Positions 1 through 13,400 of a stretch of 64,000 nucleotides of DNA are shown in pieces. The number at the start of each line of letters is the position of its first letter. Position 1 is the stretch's first letter. A model generated the notes under the pieces. That model did no database searches. It worked only from the letters and a program-made list of their open reading frames with translations, and was not told where the DNA came from. Made by a program: the position numbers and the translations under genes. This DNA is from Clusia tigrina (Eukaryota > Arthropoda > Insecta > Diptera > Clusiidae): the NCBI GenBank assembly GCA_920105625.2, contig OV050030.1, positions 218,348,325 through 218,412,324 on the forward strand. The letters are read 5' to 3'.

Positions 1-3000
1 GGTAGATAAGGCAGCAGACCCCCCATTCCACAGCGGCAGCGACTGAGAATCCTACAGAGACGCTGACAGAGGCTGCGACACCGACTGCCACGCCGACTGA
101 GGCAGATAGGTGTAGATCTAGGCGTAGATAAGGCAGCAGACCCCCCAATCGAGAGCGGCAGCGACTGAGAAGCCTACAGAGACGCTGACAAAGGCTGCGA
201 CGCCGACTGAGGCAGATAGGAGTAGATCTAGGCGTAGAGAAGGCAGCAGACTCCCCATTCGCCAGCGGCAGCGACTGAGAAGCCTACAGAGTCGCTGAAA
301 GAGGCTGCGACATCGGCTGAGACGCGGACTGAGCCGCCGACAGAGCAGATAGGGGTAGATATAGGCATAGAGAAGGCAGCAGACCCCCCAATTGGCGGCG
401 GCAACGACTGAGACTCTTACAGAGACGCTGACAGAGGCTGCGACGCCGACTGAGGCAGATAGGGGTATATATAGGCATAGAGAAGGCAGCAGACCCCCAA
501 TCGACAGCGGCATTGACTGAGACGCCTACAGAGACCCTGGCAGAAGCGGTGACGCCGACTGAGACGCCGACTGAGGCAGATAGGGGTAGTTAGAGGCATA
601 GAGAAGGCAGCAGACCCCCCCAATCGACAGTGGCAGCGACTGAGACGCCTACAGAGACGCTGATAGAGGCTGCGACGCCGACTGAGGCAGATAGGGGCAG
701 ATATAAGCATAGAGAAGGCAGCAGACCCCTAATCGACAGCGGCAGCGACTGGGACGCCTACAGAGACGCTGACATAGGCTGCGATGCCGACTGAGACGCC
801 GACTGAGGCAGATAGGGGTAGATATAGGCATAGAGAAGGCAGTAGACCTCCCCAATCGACAGCGGCAGCAACTGGGACGCCTACAGAGACGCTGACATAG
901 GCTGCGACGCCGACTGAGACGCCGAATGAGGCAGATAGGGGCAGATATAGGCATAGAGAAGGCAGCAGACCCCCAATCGACAGCGGCAACGACTGAGACT
1001 CCTACAGATACGCTGACTGAGGCTTCGACGCCGACTGAGATGCCGACTGAGGCAGATACGGGTAGATATAGGTATAGAGAACGCAGCAGACCCCCCAACC
1101 GACAGCGGCATTGACTGAGACGCCTACAGAGACGCAGACAGAGGCTGCGACGCCGACTGAGACGCCGACTGAGGCAAATAGGGGTAGAAATTGGCATAGA
1201 GAAGCAGCAGAACCCTACATTCGAAAGCGGCAGCGACTGAGACACCTACAGAGACACTGATAGAGGCTGCGACACCGACTGAAACGCGGACTGAGGCAGA
1301 TAGGGGTACATATTGGCTTAGAAAAGGCAGCAGACCCCCAATCGACATCGGCAGCGACTGAGACGCTTACAGAGACGCTGATAGAGGCTGCGACGCCGAC
1401 TGAGGCAGATAGGGGCAGATATAGGCATAGAGAAGGCAGCAGACCCCCAATCGACAGCGGCAGCGACTGAGAAACCTACAGAGACGCTGACAAATGGTGG
1501 GACGCCGACTGAGGCAGATAGGTGTAAATAAAGGCATAGAGAAGGCAGCAGACTCCTTAATCGACAGCGGCAGCGAGTGAGACGCATACAGAGACGCTGA
1601 CAGAGGCTGCGAAGCCGACTGAGACGCTGACTGAGGCAGATAGGGGGAGATAAAGGCAGAGAGAAGGCAGCATACCCCAACTCAATCGACAGCGACTGGG
1701 ACGCCTACAGAGACGCTGACAGAGGCTGCGACGCCGACTGAGGCGCCGACTGAGGCAGATAGGAGTAGATATAGGCATAGAGAAGGCAGCAGACCCCCTA
1801 ATCGACAGCGGCAGCGACTGAGATGCCTACAGAGACGCTGGCAGATGCGGCGACGCCTACTGAGACGCCAACTGAGGCAGATAGGGGTGGATATAGGCAT
1901 AGAGAAGGCTGCAGACCCCCCAATCGACAGCGGCAGCAACTGGAACGCCTACAGAGACGCTGACAGAGGCTGCGACGCCGACTGAGACGCCGACTGAGGC
2001 AGATAAGGGTAGATATAGGCATAGAGAAGGGAGCAGACCCCCCAATCGACAGTGGCATTGACGGAGACGCCTACAGAGACGCTGACAGAGGCAGATAGGA
2101 GTAGATATAGGCATAGAGAAGGCAGAAGACCCCCCCAATCGACAGCGGAAGCGACAGAGACGCCTACAGAGACGCTGACAGAGGCTGCGACGCTGAGTGA
2201 GACGCCGACTGAGGCAGATAGGCATAGAGAAGGCAGCAGACCCCCAATCGACAGCTGCAACGACTGAGACTCCTACAGAGACGCTGACAGAGTCTGCGAC
2301 GCCGACTGAGACGCCGACTGAGGCAGATAGGGGTAGATATAGGCATAGAGAAGCAGGAGACCCCCACAATCCACAGCGGCAGCGACTGGGACGCCTACAG
2401 AGACGCTGACAGAGGCTGCGACGCCGACTGAGACGCCGACTGAGGCAGATAGGGGTATATATAGGCATAGAGAAGGCAGCAGACCCCCTATTCGACAGCG
2501 GCAGCGACTGAGGTGCTTACAGAGACGCTGGCAGATACGGCGACGCCTACTGAGACGCCTACTGAGGCAGATAGGGGTAGATATAGGCATGGAGAAAGCA
2601 GCAGACCTACCCAATCGACAGCGGCAGCGACTGAGACGCCTACAGAGACACTGACAGAGGTTGCGACACCGACTGAGACGCCGACTGAGGCAGATAGGGG
2701 TAGATATTGGCTTAGAAAAGGCCCCCCCAATCGACATCGGCAGCGACTGAGACGCGTAAAGAGACGCTGACAGAGGCAGATAAGGGTAGATATAGGCATA
2801 AAGAAGGTAGCAGACACCCCAATCGACAGCGGCAGCGACTGAGACGCCTACATAGACGCTGATAGAGGCTGCGACGCCGACTGAGACACCGACTGAGGCA
2901 GATAGGGGCAGATATAAGCATAGAAAAGGCAGCAGACCCCCCCAATCGACATCGGCAGCGACTGAGACGCCTAAAGAGACGCTGACAGAGGCAGATAAGG

Positions 3001-4559
3001 GTAGATATAGGCATAAAGAAGGTAGCAGACACCCCAATCGACAGCGGCAGCGACTGAGACGCCTACATAGACGCTGATAGAGGCTGCGAAGCCGACTGAG
3101 ACACCGACTGAGGCAGATAGGGGCAGATATAAGCATAGAGAAGGCAGCAGACACCCCAATCGACAGCGGCAGCGACGGAGACACCTACAGAAACGCGGAC
3201 AGAGGCTGCGACGCCGACTGAGGCAGATAGGGTAGATATAGGCATAGAGAAGGCAGCAGACCCCCCAATCGACAGCGGAAGCGACTGAGATGCCTACAGA
3301 GACGCTGGCAGATACGGCGACGCCTACTGAGACGCCTACTGAGGCAGATAGGGGTGGATATAGGCACAGAGAAAGCAGCAGACCTACCCAATCAACAGCG
3401 GCAGCGACTGAGACGCCTACAGAGACACAGACAGAGGTTGCGACACCGACTGAGACGCCGACTGAGGCAGATAGGGGTAGATATTGGCTTAGAAAAGGCA
3501 GCAGACCCCCCCAGTCGACAGCGGCAGCGACTGGGACGCCTACAGAGACGCTGACACAGGCTGCGACACCGACTGAGACGCCGACTGAGGCAGATAGGGG
3601 TAGATATTGGCATAGAGACGGCAGCAGACCCCCCAATCGACAGCGGCAGCGACTGAGACGCCTACAGAGACGGTGACAGAGGCAGATAGGGTTAGACATA
3701 TGCGTAGAGAAGGCAGCAGACTCCCCAATCGACAGCGGCAGCGACTGAGAAACCTACAGAGACGCTGAAAGAGGCTGCGACATCGACTGAGACGCCGACT
3801 GAGGCAGATAGGTGTAGATATAGGCATAGAAGAGGCAGCAGACCCCCAATCGACAGCGGCAGCGACTGAGACGCCTACAGAGACGATGAGTAAGGGCTGT
3901 GACGCCGACTGAGACGCCGGCTGAGGCGGATAGGGGTAGATATAGGCATAGAGAAGGCAGCAGACCCCCCAATCGACAGCGGCAGCGACTGGGACGCCTA
4001 CAGAGACCCTGGCAGATGCGGCAACGCCGACTGAGACGCTGACTGAGGCAGATAGGGGTAGATATAGGCATAGAGAAGGCAGCAGACCTCTCCAATCGAC
4101 AGCGGCAGCGACTGAGACACTTACAGAGATACTGACAGAGGATGCGACACCGACTGAGACGCAGACTGAGGCAGATAGGGGTAGATATTGGCTTAGAAAA
4201 GGCAGCAGACCCCCCAATCGACATCGGCAACGACTGAGACGCCTATAGAGACGCTGATAGAGGCTGCGACGCCGACTGAGACACCGACTGAGGCAGATAG
4301 GGGCAGAAATAGGCATAGAGAAGGCAGCAGACCCCCAATCGACAGCGGCAGCGACTGAGACTCCTACAGAAACGCTGACAGATGCTGCGACGCCGACTGA
4401 GGCAGATAGGAGTAGATATAGGAATAGAAAAGGCAGCAGACCCCCCACTCGACAGCGGCAGCGACTGAGACGCATACAGAGACGCTGAAAAAGGCTGCGA
4501 AGCCGACTGAGACGCCGACTGAGACGCCGACTGAGACGCCGACTGAGGCAGATAGGGGT

Positions 4560-7500
4560 AGATAAGGCAGCAGACCCCCCATTCCACAGCGGCAGCGACT
4601 GAGAATCCTACAGAATCGCTGAAAGAGGCTGCGACAGCGGCTGAGACGCGGCCTGAGCCGCCGACAGAGCAGATAGGGGTAAGTATAGGCATAGAGAAGG
4701 CAGCAGACCCCCCAATTGGCGGCGGCAACGACTGAGACTCTTACAGAGACGCTGACAGAGGCTGCGACGCCGACTGAGGCAGATAGGGGTAGATATAGGC
4801 ATAGAGAAGGCAGCAGACCCCCAATCGACAGCGGCATTGACTGAGACGCCTACAGAGACCCTGGCAGAAGCGGCGACGCCGACTGAGACGCCGACTGAGG
4901 CAGATAGGGGTAGATATAGGCATAGAGAAGGCAGTAGACCTCCCCAATCGACAGCGCCAGCGACTGAGACGCCTACAGAGACGCTGATAGAGGCTGCGAC
5001 GCCGACTGACGCAGATAGGGGCAGATATAGGCATAGAGAAGGCAGCAGACCCCCAATCGACAGCGGCAGCGACTGAGACGCCTACAGAGATACTGACAGA
5101 GGATGCGACACCGACTGAGACGCCTGCTGAGGCAGATATTGGTAGATATAGACATAGAGAAGGCAGCAGACCCCCAATCGACAGCGGCAACGACTGAGAC
5201 TCCTACAGATACGCTGACTGAGGCTGCGACGCCGACTGAGATGCCGACTGAGGCAGATACGGGTAGATATAGGTATAGAGAACGCAGCAGACCCCCCAAC
5301 CGACAGCGGCATTGACTGAGACGCCTACAGAGACGCGGACAGAGGCTGCGACGCCGACTGAGACGCCGAATGAGGCAGATAGGGGTAGATATAGGCATAG
5401 AGAATACAGCAGACCTCCCCAATCGACAGCGACAGCGACTGAGACGCCTACAGAGACACTGATAGAGGCTGCGACACCGACTGAAACGCGGACTGAGGAA
5501 GATAGGGGTAGATATTGGCTTAGAAAAGGCAGCAGACCCCCAATCGACATCGGCAGCGACTGAGACGCCTACAGAGACGCTGATAGAGGCTGCGACGCCG
5601 ACTGAGGCAGATAGGGGCAGATATAGGCATAGAGAAGGCAGCAGACCCCCAATCGACAGCGGCAGCGACTGAGAAACCTACAGAGACGCTGACAAATGGT
5701 AGGACGCCGACTGAGGCAGATAGGTGTAAATATAGGCATAGAAAAGGCAGCAGACTCCCCAATCGACAGCGGCAGCGATTGAGACGCATACAGAGACGCT
5801 GACAGATGCTGCGAAGTCGACTGAGACGCTGACTGAGGCAGATAGGGGTAGTTATAGGCGTAGAGAAGGCAGCAGACCTCCCCAGTCGACAGCGGCAGCG
5901 AGTGAGATGCCTACAGCGACGCTGACAGAGGCTGCGACGCTGACTGAGACGCCGACTGAGGCAGATAGGCATAGAGAAGGCAGCAGACCCCCCCAATCGA
6001 CAGCGGCAACGACTGAGACTCCTACAGATTCGCTGACAAAGGCCGCGACGCCGACTGAGGCAGATGGGTGTAAATATAGGCATAGAGAAGGCAGCAGACT
6101 CCTTAATCGACAGCGGTAGCGAGTGAGACGCATACAGAGACGCTGACAGAGGCTGCGAAGCCGACTGAGACGCTGACTGAGGCAGATAGGGGTAGATAAA
6201 GGCAGAGAGAAGGCAGCAGACCCCCCAATCGACAGCGACTGGGACGCCTACAGAGACGCTGACAGAGGCTGCGACGCCGACTGAGACGCCGACTGAGGCA
6301 GATAGGAGTAGATATAGGCATAGAGAAGGCAGTAGACCCCCTAATCGACAGCGGCAGCGACTGAGATGCCTACAGAGACGCTGGCAGATGCGGCGACGCC
6401 TACTGAGACGCCAACTGAGGCAGGTAGGGGTGGATATAGGCATAGAGAAGGCTGCAGACCCCCTAATCGACAGCGGCAGCAACTGGAACGCCTACAGAGA
6501 CGCTGACAGGGGCTTCGACGCCGACTGAGGCAGATAGGGGTAGATATAGGCATAGAGAAGGCAGCATACCCCCCAGTCGACAGTGGCATTGACGGAGACG
6601 CCTACAGAGACGCTGACAGAGGCAGATAGGAGTAGATATAGGCATAGAGAAGGCAGCAGACCCCCCAATCGACAGCGGAAGCGACGGAGACGCCTACAGA
6701 GACGCTGGCAGAGGCTGCGACGCTGACTGAGACGCCGACTGAGGCAGATAGGAATAGAGAAGGCAGCAGACCTCCCCAGTCGACAGCGGCAGCGACTGAG
6801 ACGCCTACAGAGACGCTGACAGAGGCTGCGACGCTAAGTGAGACGCCGACTGAGGCAGATAGGCATAGAGAAGGCAGCAGACCCCCAATCGACAGCTGCA
6901 ACGACTGAGACTCCTACAGAGACGCTGACAGAGGCTGCGACGCCGACTGAGACGCCGACTGAGGCAGATAGGGGTAGCTATAGGCATAGAGAAGCAGGAG
7001 ACTCCCACAATCCACAGCGGCAGCGACTGGGACGCCTACAGAGACGCTGACAGAGGCTGCGACGCCGACTGAGACGCCGACTGAGGCAGATAGGGGTAGA
7101 TATAGGCATAGAGAAGGCAGCAGACCCCCTATTCGACAGCGGCAGCGACTGAGATGCCTATAGAGACGCTGGCAGATGCGGCGACGCCGACTGAGACGCC
7201 CACTGAGACGCCGACTGAGGCAGATAGAGGTAGATATAGGCATAGAGAATGCAGCAGACCCCCCAATCGGCGGCGGCGACGACTGAGACTCCTACAGAGA
7301 CGCTGACAGAGGCTGCGACGCCGACTGAGGCAGACAGGGGTAGATATAGGCATGGAGAAGGCAGCAGACTCCCCAATCGACAGCGGCATTGACTGAGACG
7401 CCTACAGAGACGCTGAAAGAGGCTGCGACATCGACTGAGACGCCGACTGAGACGCCGACTGAGGCAGATAGGTGTAGATATAGGCATAGAAGAGGCAGCA

Positions 7501-10430
7501 GACCCCCAATCGACAGCGGCAGCGACTGAGACGCCTACAGAGACGCTGATAGAGGCTGCGACGCCGACTGAGACGCCGACTGAGGCGGATAGGGGTAGAT
7601 ATAGGCATAGAGAAGGCAGCAGACCCCCCAATCGACAGAGGCAGCGACTGGGACGCCTACAGAGACCCTGGCAGATGCGGCAACGCCGACTGAGACGCTG
7701 ACTGAGGCAGATAGGGGTAGATATAGGCATAGAGAAGGCAGCAGACCTCTCCAATCGACAGCGGCAGCGACTGAGACACCTACAGAGATACTGACAGAGG
7801 ATGCGACACCGACTGAGACGCCGACTGAGGCAGATAGGGGTAGATAAGGCAGCAGACCCCCCATTCCACAGCGGCAGCGACTGAGAATCCTACAGAGACG
7901 CTGACAGAGGCTGCGACACCGACTGCCACGCCGCCTGAGGCAGATAGGTGTAGATCTAGGCGTAGATAAGGCAGCAGACCCCCCCCCCCCCCCAATCGAG
8001 AGCGGCAGCGACTGAGAAGCCTACAGAGACGCTGACAAAGGCTGCGACGCCGACTGAGGCAGATAGGAGTAAATCTAGGCGTAGAGAAGGCAGCAGACTC
8101 CCCAATCGCCAGCGGCAGCGACTGAGAAGCCTACAGAGTCGCTGAAAGAGGCTGCGACATCGGCTGAGACGCGGACTGAGCCGCCGACAGAGCAGATAGG
8201 GGTAGATATAGGCATAGAGAAGGCAGCAGACCCCCCAATTGGCGGCGGCAACGACTGAGACTCTTACAGAGACGCTGACAGAGGCTGCGACGCCGACTGA
8301 GGCAGATAGGGGTAGATATAGGCATAGAGAAGGCAGCAGACCCCCAATCGACAGCGGCATTGACTGAGACGCCTACAGAGACCCTGGCAGAAGCGGCGAC
8401 GCCGACTGAGACGCCGACTGAGGCAGATAGGGGTAGATATAGGCATAGAGAAGGCAGTAGACCTCCCCAATCGACAGCGCCAGCGACTGAGACGCCTACA
8501 GAGACGCTGATAGAGGCTGCGACGCCGACTGACGCAGATAGGGGCAGATATAGGCATAGAGAAGGCAGCAGACCCCCAATCGACAGCGGCAGCGACTGAG
8601 ACGCCTACAGAGATACTGACAGAGGATGCGACACCGACTGAGACGCCAGCTGAGGCAGATATTGGTAGATATAGACATAGAGAAGGCAGCAGACCCCCAA
8701 TCGACAGCGGCAACGACTGAGACTCCTACAGATACGCTGACTGAGGCTGCGACGCCGACTGAGATGCCGACTGAGGCAGATACGGGTAGATATAGGTATA
8801 GAGAACGCAGCAGACCCCCCAACCGACAGCGGCATTGACTGAGACGCCTACAGAGACGCGGACAGAGGCTGCGACGCCGACTGAGACGCCGAATGAGGCA
8901 GATAGGGGTAGATATAGGCATAGAGAATACAGCACCTCCCCAATCGACAGCGACAGCGACTGAGACGCCTACAGAGACATTGATAGAGGCTGCGACACCG
9001 ACTGAAACGCGGACTGAGGAAGATAGGGGTAGATATTGGCTTAGAAAAGGCAGCAGACCCCCAATCGACATCGGCAGCGACTGAGACGCCTACAGAGACG
9101 CTGATAGAGGCTGCGACGCCGACTGAGGCAGATAGGGGCAGATATAGGCATAGAGAAGGAAGCAGACCCCCAATCGACAGCGGCAGCGACTGAGAAACCT
9201 ACAGAGACGCTGACAAATGGTAGGACGCCGACTGAGGCAGATAGGTGTAAATATAGGCATAGAAAAGGCAGCAGACTCCCCAATCGACAGCGGCAACGAC
9301 TGAGACTCCTACAGATTCGCTGACAAAGGCCGCGACGCCGACTGAGGCAGATGGGTGTAAATATAGGCATAGAGAAGGCAGCAGACTCCTTAATCGACAG
9401 CGGCAGCGAGTGAGACGCATACAGAGACGCTGACAGAGGCTGCGAAGCCGACTGAGACGCTGACTGAGGCAGATAGGGGTAGATAAAGGCAGAGAGAAGG
9501 CAGCAGACCCCCCAATAGACAGCGACTGGGACGCCTACAGAGACGCTGACAGAGGCTGCGACGCCGACTGAGACGCCGACTGAGGCAGATAGGAGTAGAT
9601 ATAGGCATAGCGAAGGCAGTAGACCCCCTAATCGACAGCGGCAGCGACTGAGATGCCTACAGAGACGCTGGCAGATGCGGCGACGCCTACTGAGACGCCA
9701 ACTGAGGCAGGTAGGGGTGGATATAGGCATAGAGAAGGCTGCAGACCCCCTAATCGACAGCGGCAGCAACTGGAACGCTTACAGAGACGCTGACAGGGGC
9801 TTCGACGCCGACTGAGACGCCGACTGAGTCAGATAGAGGTAGATATAGGCATAGAGAAGGCAGCATACCCCCCAATCGACAGTGGCATTGACGGAGACGC
9901 CTACAGAGACGCTGACAGAGGCAGATAGGAGTAGATATAGGCATAGAGAAGGCAGCAGACCCCCCCAATCGACAGCGGAAGCGACGGAGACGCCTACAGA
10001 GACGCTGACAGAGGCTGCGACGGTGACTGAGACGCCGACTGAGGCAGATAGGAATAGAGAAGGCAGCAGACCTCCCCAGTCGACAGCGGCAGCGACTGAG
10101 ACGCCTACAGAGACGCTGACAGAGGCTGCGACGCTGAGTAAGACGCCGACTGAGGCAGATAGGCATAGAGAAGGCAGCAGACCCCCAATCGACAGCTGCA
10201 ACGACTGAGACTCCTACAGAGACGCTGACAGAGGCTGCGACGCCGACTGAGACGCCGACTGAGGCAGATAGGGGTAGATATAGGCATAGAGAAGCAGGAG
10301 ACCCCCACAATCCACAGCGGCAGCGACTGGGACGCCTACAGAGATGCTGACAGAGGCTGCGACGCCGACTGAGACGCCGACTGAGGCAGATAGGGGTAGA
10401 TATAGGCATAGAGAAGGCAGCATCCCCAAT
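4560..10430. repeat. Higher-order repeat pair, about 3.5 kb period
   Basis: Variant monomers between about 4.56 and 7.1 kb recur in the same order at about 8.1-10.4 kb. The offset is 3523 bp from 4741 to about 5400, then 3521. It falls to about 3.29-3.30 kb later, because roughly 230 bp (two monomers) are missing in the second copy. Diagnostic variants shared by both include GATATTGGTAGATATAGACA and GATACGGGTAGATATAGGTA. Boundaries are approximate. Confidence 0.8.
7979..7993 (+). repeat. Expanded poly-C tract (C15)
   Basis: The C run that closes each monomer is normally 5-7 long; here it is 15. The monomer type is recognisable by the following AATCGAGAGCGG. Other copies of that type have 6 (141-146), 8 (12319-12326), 9 (16218-16226), 11 (29677-29687), 5 (47570-47574) and 6 C (51955-51960). 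The length may be real slippage or homopolymer error in the read consensus. Confidence 0.9.
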
Positions 10431-10432
10431 AT

Positions 10433-13400
10433 TTGACAGCGGCAGCGACTGAGATGCCTACAGAGACGCTGGCAGATACGGCGACGCCTACTGAGACGCC
10501 TACTGAGGCAGATTGGGGTGGATATAGGCATAGAGAAAGCAGCAGACCTACCCAATCGACAGCGGCAGCGACTGAGACGCCTACAGAGACACTGACACAG
10601 GTTGCGACACCGACTGAGACGCCGACTGAGGCAGATAGGGGTAGATATTGGCTTAGAAAAGGCAGCAGACCCCCCAATCGACATCGGCAGCGACTGAGAC
10701 GCCTAAAGAGACGCTGACAGAGGCAGATAAGGGTAGATATAGGCATAAAGAAGGTAGCAGACACCCCAATCGACAGCGGCAGCGACTGAGACGCCTACAT
10801 AGACGCTGATAGAGGCTGCGACGCCGACTGAGACACCGACTGAGGCAGATAGGGGCAGATATAAGCATAGAGAAGGCAGCAGACACCCCAATCGACATCA
10901 GCAGCGACTGAGACGCCTACAGAGACGCTGACAGAGGCAGATAAGGGTAGATATAGGCATAAAGAAGGTAGCAGACACCCCAATCGACAGCGGCAGCGAC
11001 TGAGACGCCTACATAGACGCTGATAGAGGCTGCGAGGCCGACTGAGACACCGACTGAGGCAGATAGGGGCAGATATAAGCATAGAGAAGGCAGCAGACAC
11101 CCCAATCGACAGCGGCAGCGACTGAGACACCTACAGAAACGCTGACAGAGGCTGCGACGCCGACTGAGGTAGATAGGGGTAGATATAGGCATAGAGAAGG
11201 CAGCAGACCCCCCAATCGACAGCGGAAGCGACTGAGATGCCTACAGAGACGCTGGCAGATACGGCGACGCCTACTGAGACGCCTACTGAGGCAGATAGGG
11301 GTGGATATAGGCATAGAGAAAGCAGCAGACCTACCCAATCGACAGCGGCAGCGACTGAGACGCCTACAGAGACACTGACAGAGGTTGCGACACCGACTGA
11401 GACGCCGACTGAGGCAGATAGGGGTAGATATTGGCTTAGAAAAGGCAGCAGACCCCCCCAGTCGACAGCGGCAGCGACTGGGACGCCTACAGAGACGCTG
11501 GCAGATGCGGCGACGCCGACTGAGACGCCCACTGAGACGCCGACTGAGGCAGATAGAGGTAGATATAGGCATAGAGAATGCAGCAGACCCCCCAATCGGC
11601 GGCGGCGACGACTGAGACTCCTACAGAGACGCTGACAGAGGCTGCGACGCCGACTGAGGCAGATAGGGGTAGATATAAGCATGGAGAAGGCAGCAGACTC
11701 CCCAATCGCCAGCGGCATTGACTGAGACGCCTACAGAGACGCTGAAAGAGGCTGCGATATCGACTGAGACGCCGACTGAGACGCCGACTGAGGCAGATAG
11801 GGGTAGATATTGGCTTAGAAAAGGCAGCAGACCCCCCAATCGACATCGGCAACGACTGAGACGCCTATAGAGACGCTGATAGAGGCTGCGACGCCGACTG
11901 AGACACCGACTGAGGCAGATAGGGGCAGAAATAGGCATAGAGAAGGCAGCAGACCCCCAATCGACAGCGGCAGCGACTGAGACACCTACAGAAACGCTGA
12001 CAGAGGCTGCGACGCCGACTGAGGCAGATAGGAGTAGATATAGGAATAGAAAAGGCAGCAGACCCCCCACTCGACAGCGGCAGCGACTGAGACGCATACA
12101 GAGACGCTGAAAAAGGCTGCGAAGCCGACTGAGACGCCGACTGAGACGCCGACTGAGACGCCGACTGAGGCAGATAGGGGTAGATAAGGCAGCAGACCCC
12201 CCATTCCACAGCGGCAGCGACTGAGAATCCTACAGAGACGCTGACAGAGGCTGCGACACCGACTGCCACGCCGACTGAGGCAGATAGGTGTAGATCTAGG
12301 CGTAGATAAGGCAGCAGACCCCCCCCAATCGAGAGCGGCAGCGACTGAGAAGCCTACAGAGACGCTGACAAAGGCTGCGACGCCGACTGAGGCAGATAGC
12401 AGTAAATCTAGGCGTAGAGAAGGCAGCAGACTCCCCAATCGCCAGCGGCAGCGACTGAGACGCCTATAGAGTCGCTGAAAGAGGCTGCGACATCGGCTGA
12501 GACGCGGACTGAGCCGCCGACAGAGCAGATAGGGGTAGATATAGGCATAGAGAAGGCAGTAGACCTCCCCAATCGACAGCGCCAGCGACTGAGACGCCTA
12601 CAGAGACACTGATAGAGACTGCGACACCGACTGAAACGCGGACTGAGGCAGATAGGGGTAGATATTGGCTTAGAAAAGGCAGCAGACCCCCAATCGACAT
12701 CGGCAGCGACTGAGACGCCTACAGAGACGCTGATAGAGGCTGCGACGCCGACTGAGGCAGATAGGGGCAGATATAGGCATAGAGAAGGCAGCAGACCCCC
12801 AATCGACAGCGGCATTGACTGAGACGCCTACAGAGACCCTGGCAGAAGCGGCGACGCCGACTGAGACGCCGACTGAGACGCCGACTGAGGCAGATAGGGG
12901 TAGATATAGGCATAGAGAAGGCAGTAGACCTCCCCAATCGACAGCGCCAGCGACTGAGACGCCTACAGAGACGCTGATAGAGGCTGCGACGCCGACTGAC
13001 GCAGATAGGGGCAGATATAGGCATAGAGAAGGCAGCAGACCCCCAATCGACAGCGGCAGCGACTGAGACGCCTACAGAGATACTGACAGAGGATGCGACA
13101 CCGACTGAGACGCCTGCTGAGGCAGATATTGGTAGATATAGACATAGAGAAGGCAGCAGACCCCCAATCGACAGCGGCAACGACTGAGACTCCTACAGAT
13201 ACGCTGACTGAGGCTGCGACGCCGACTGAGATGCCGACTGAGGCAGATACGGGTAGATATAGGTATAGAGAACGCAGCAGACCCCCCAGCCGACAGCGGC
13301 ATTGACTGAGACGCCTACAGAGACGCGGACAGAGGCTGCGACGCCGACTGAGACGCCGAATGAGGCAGATAGGGGTAGATATAGGCATAGAGAATACAGC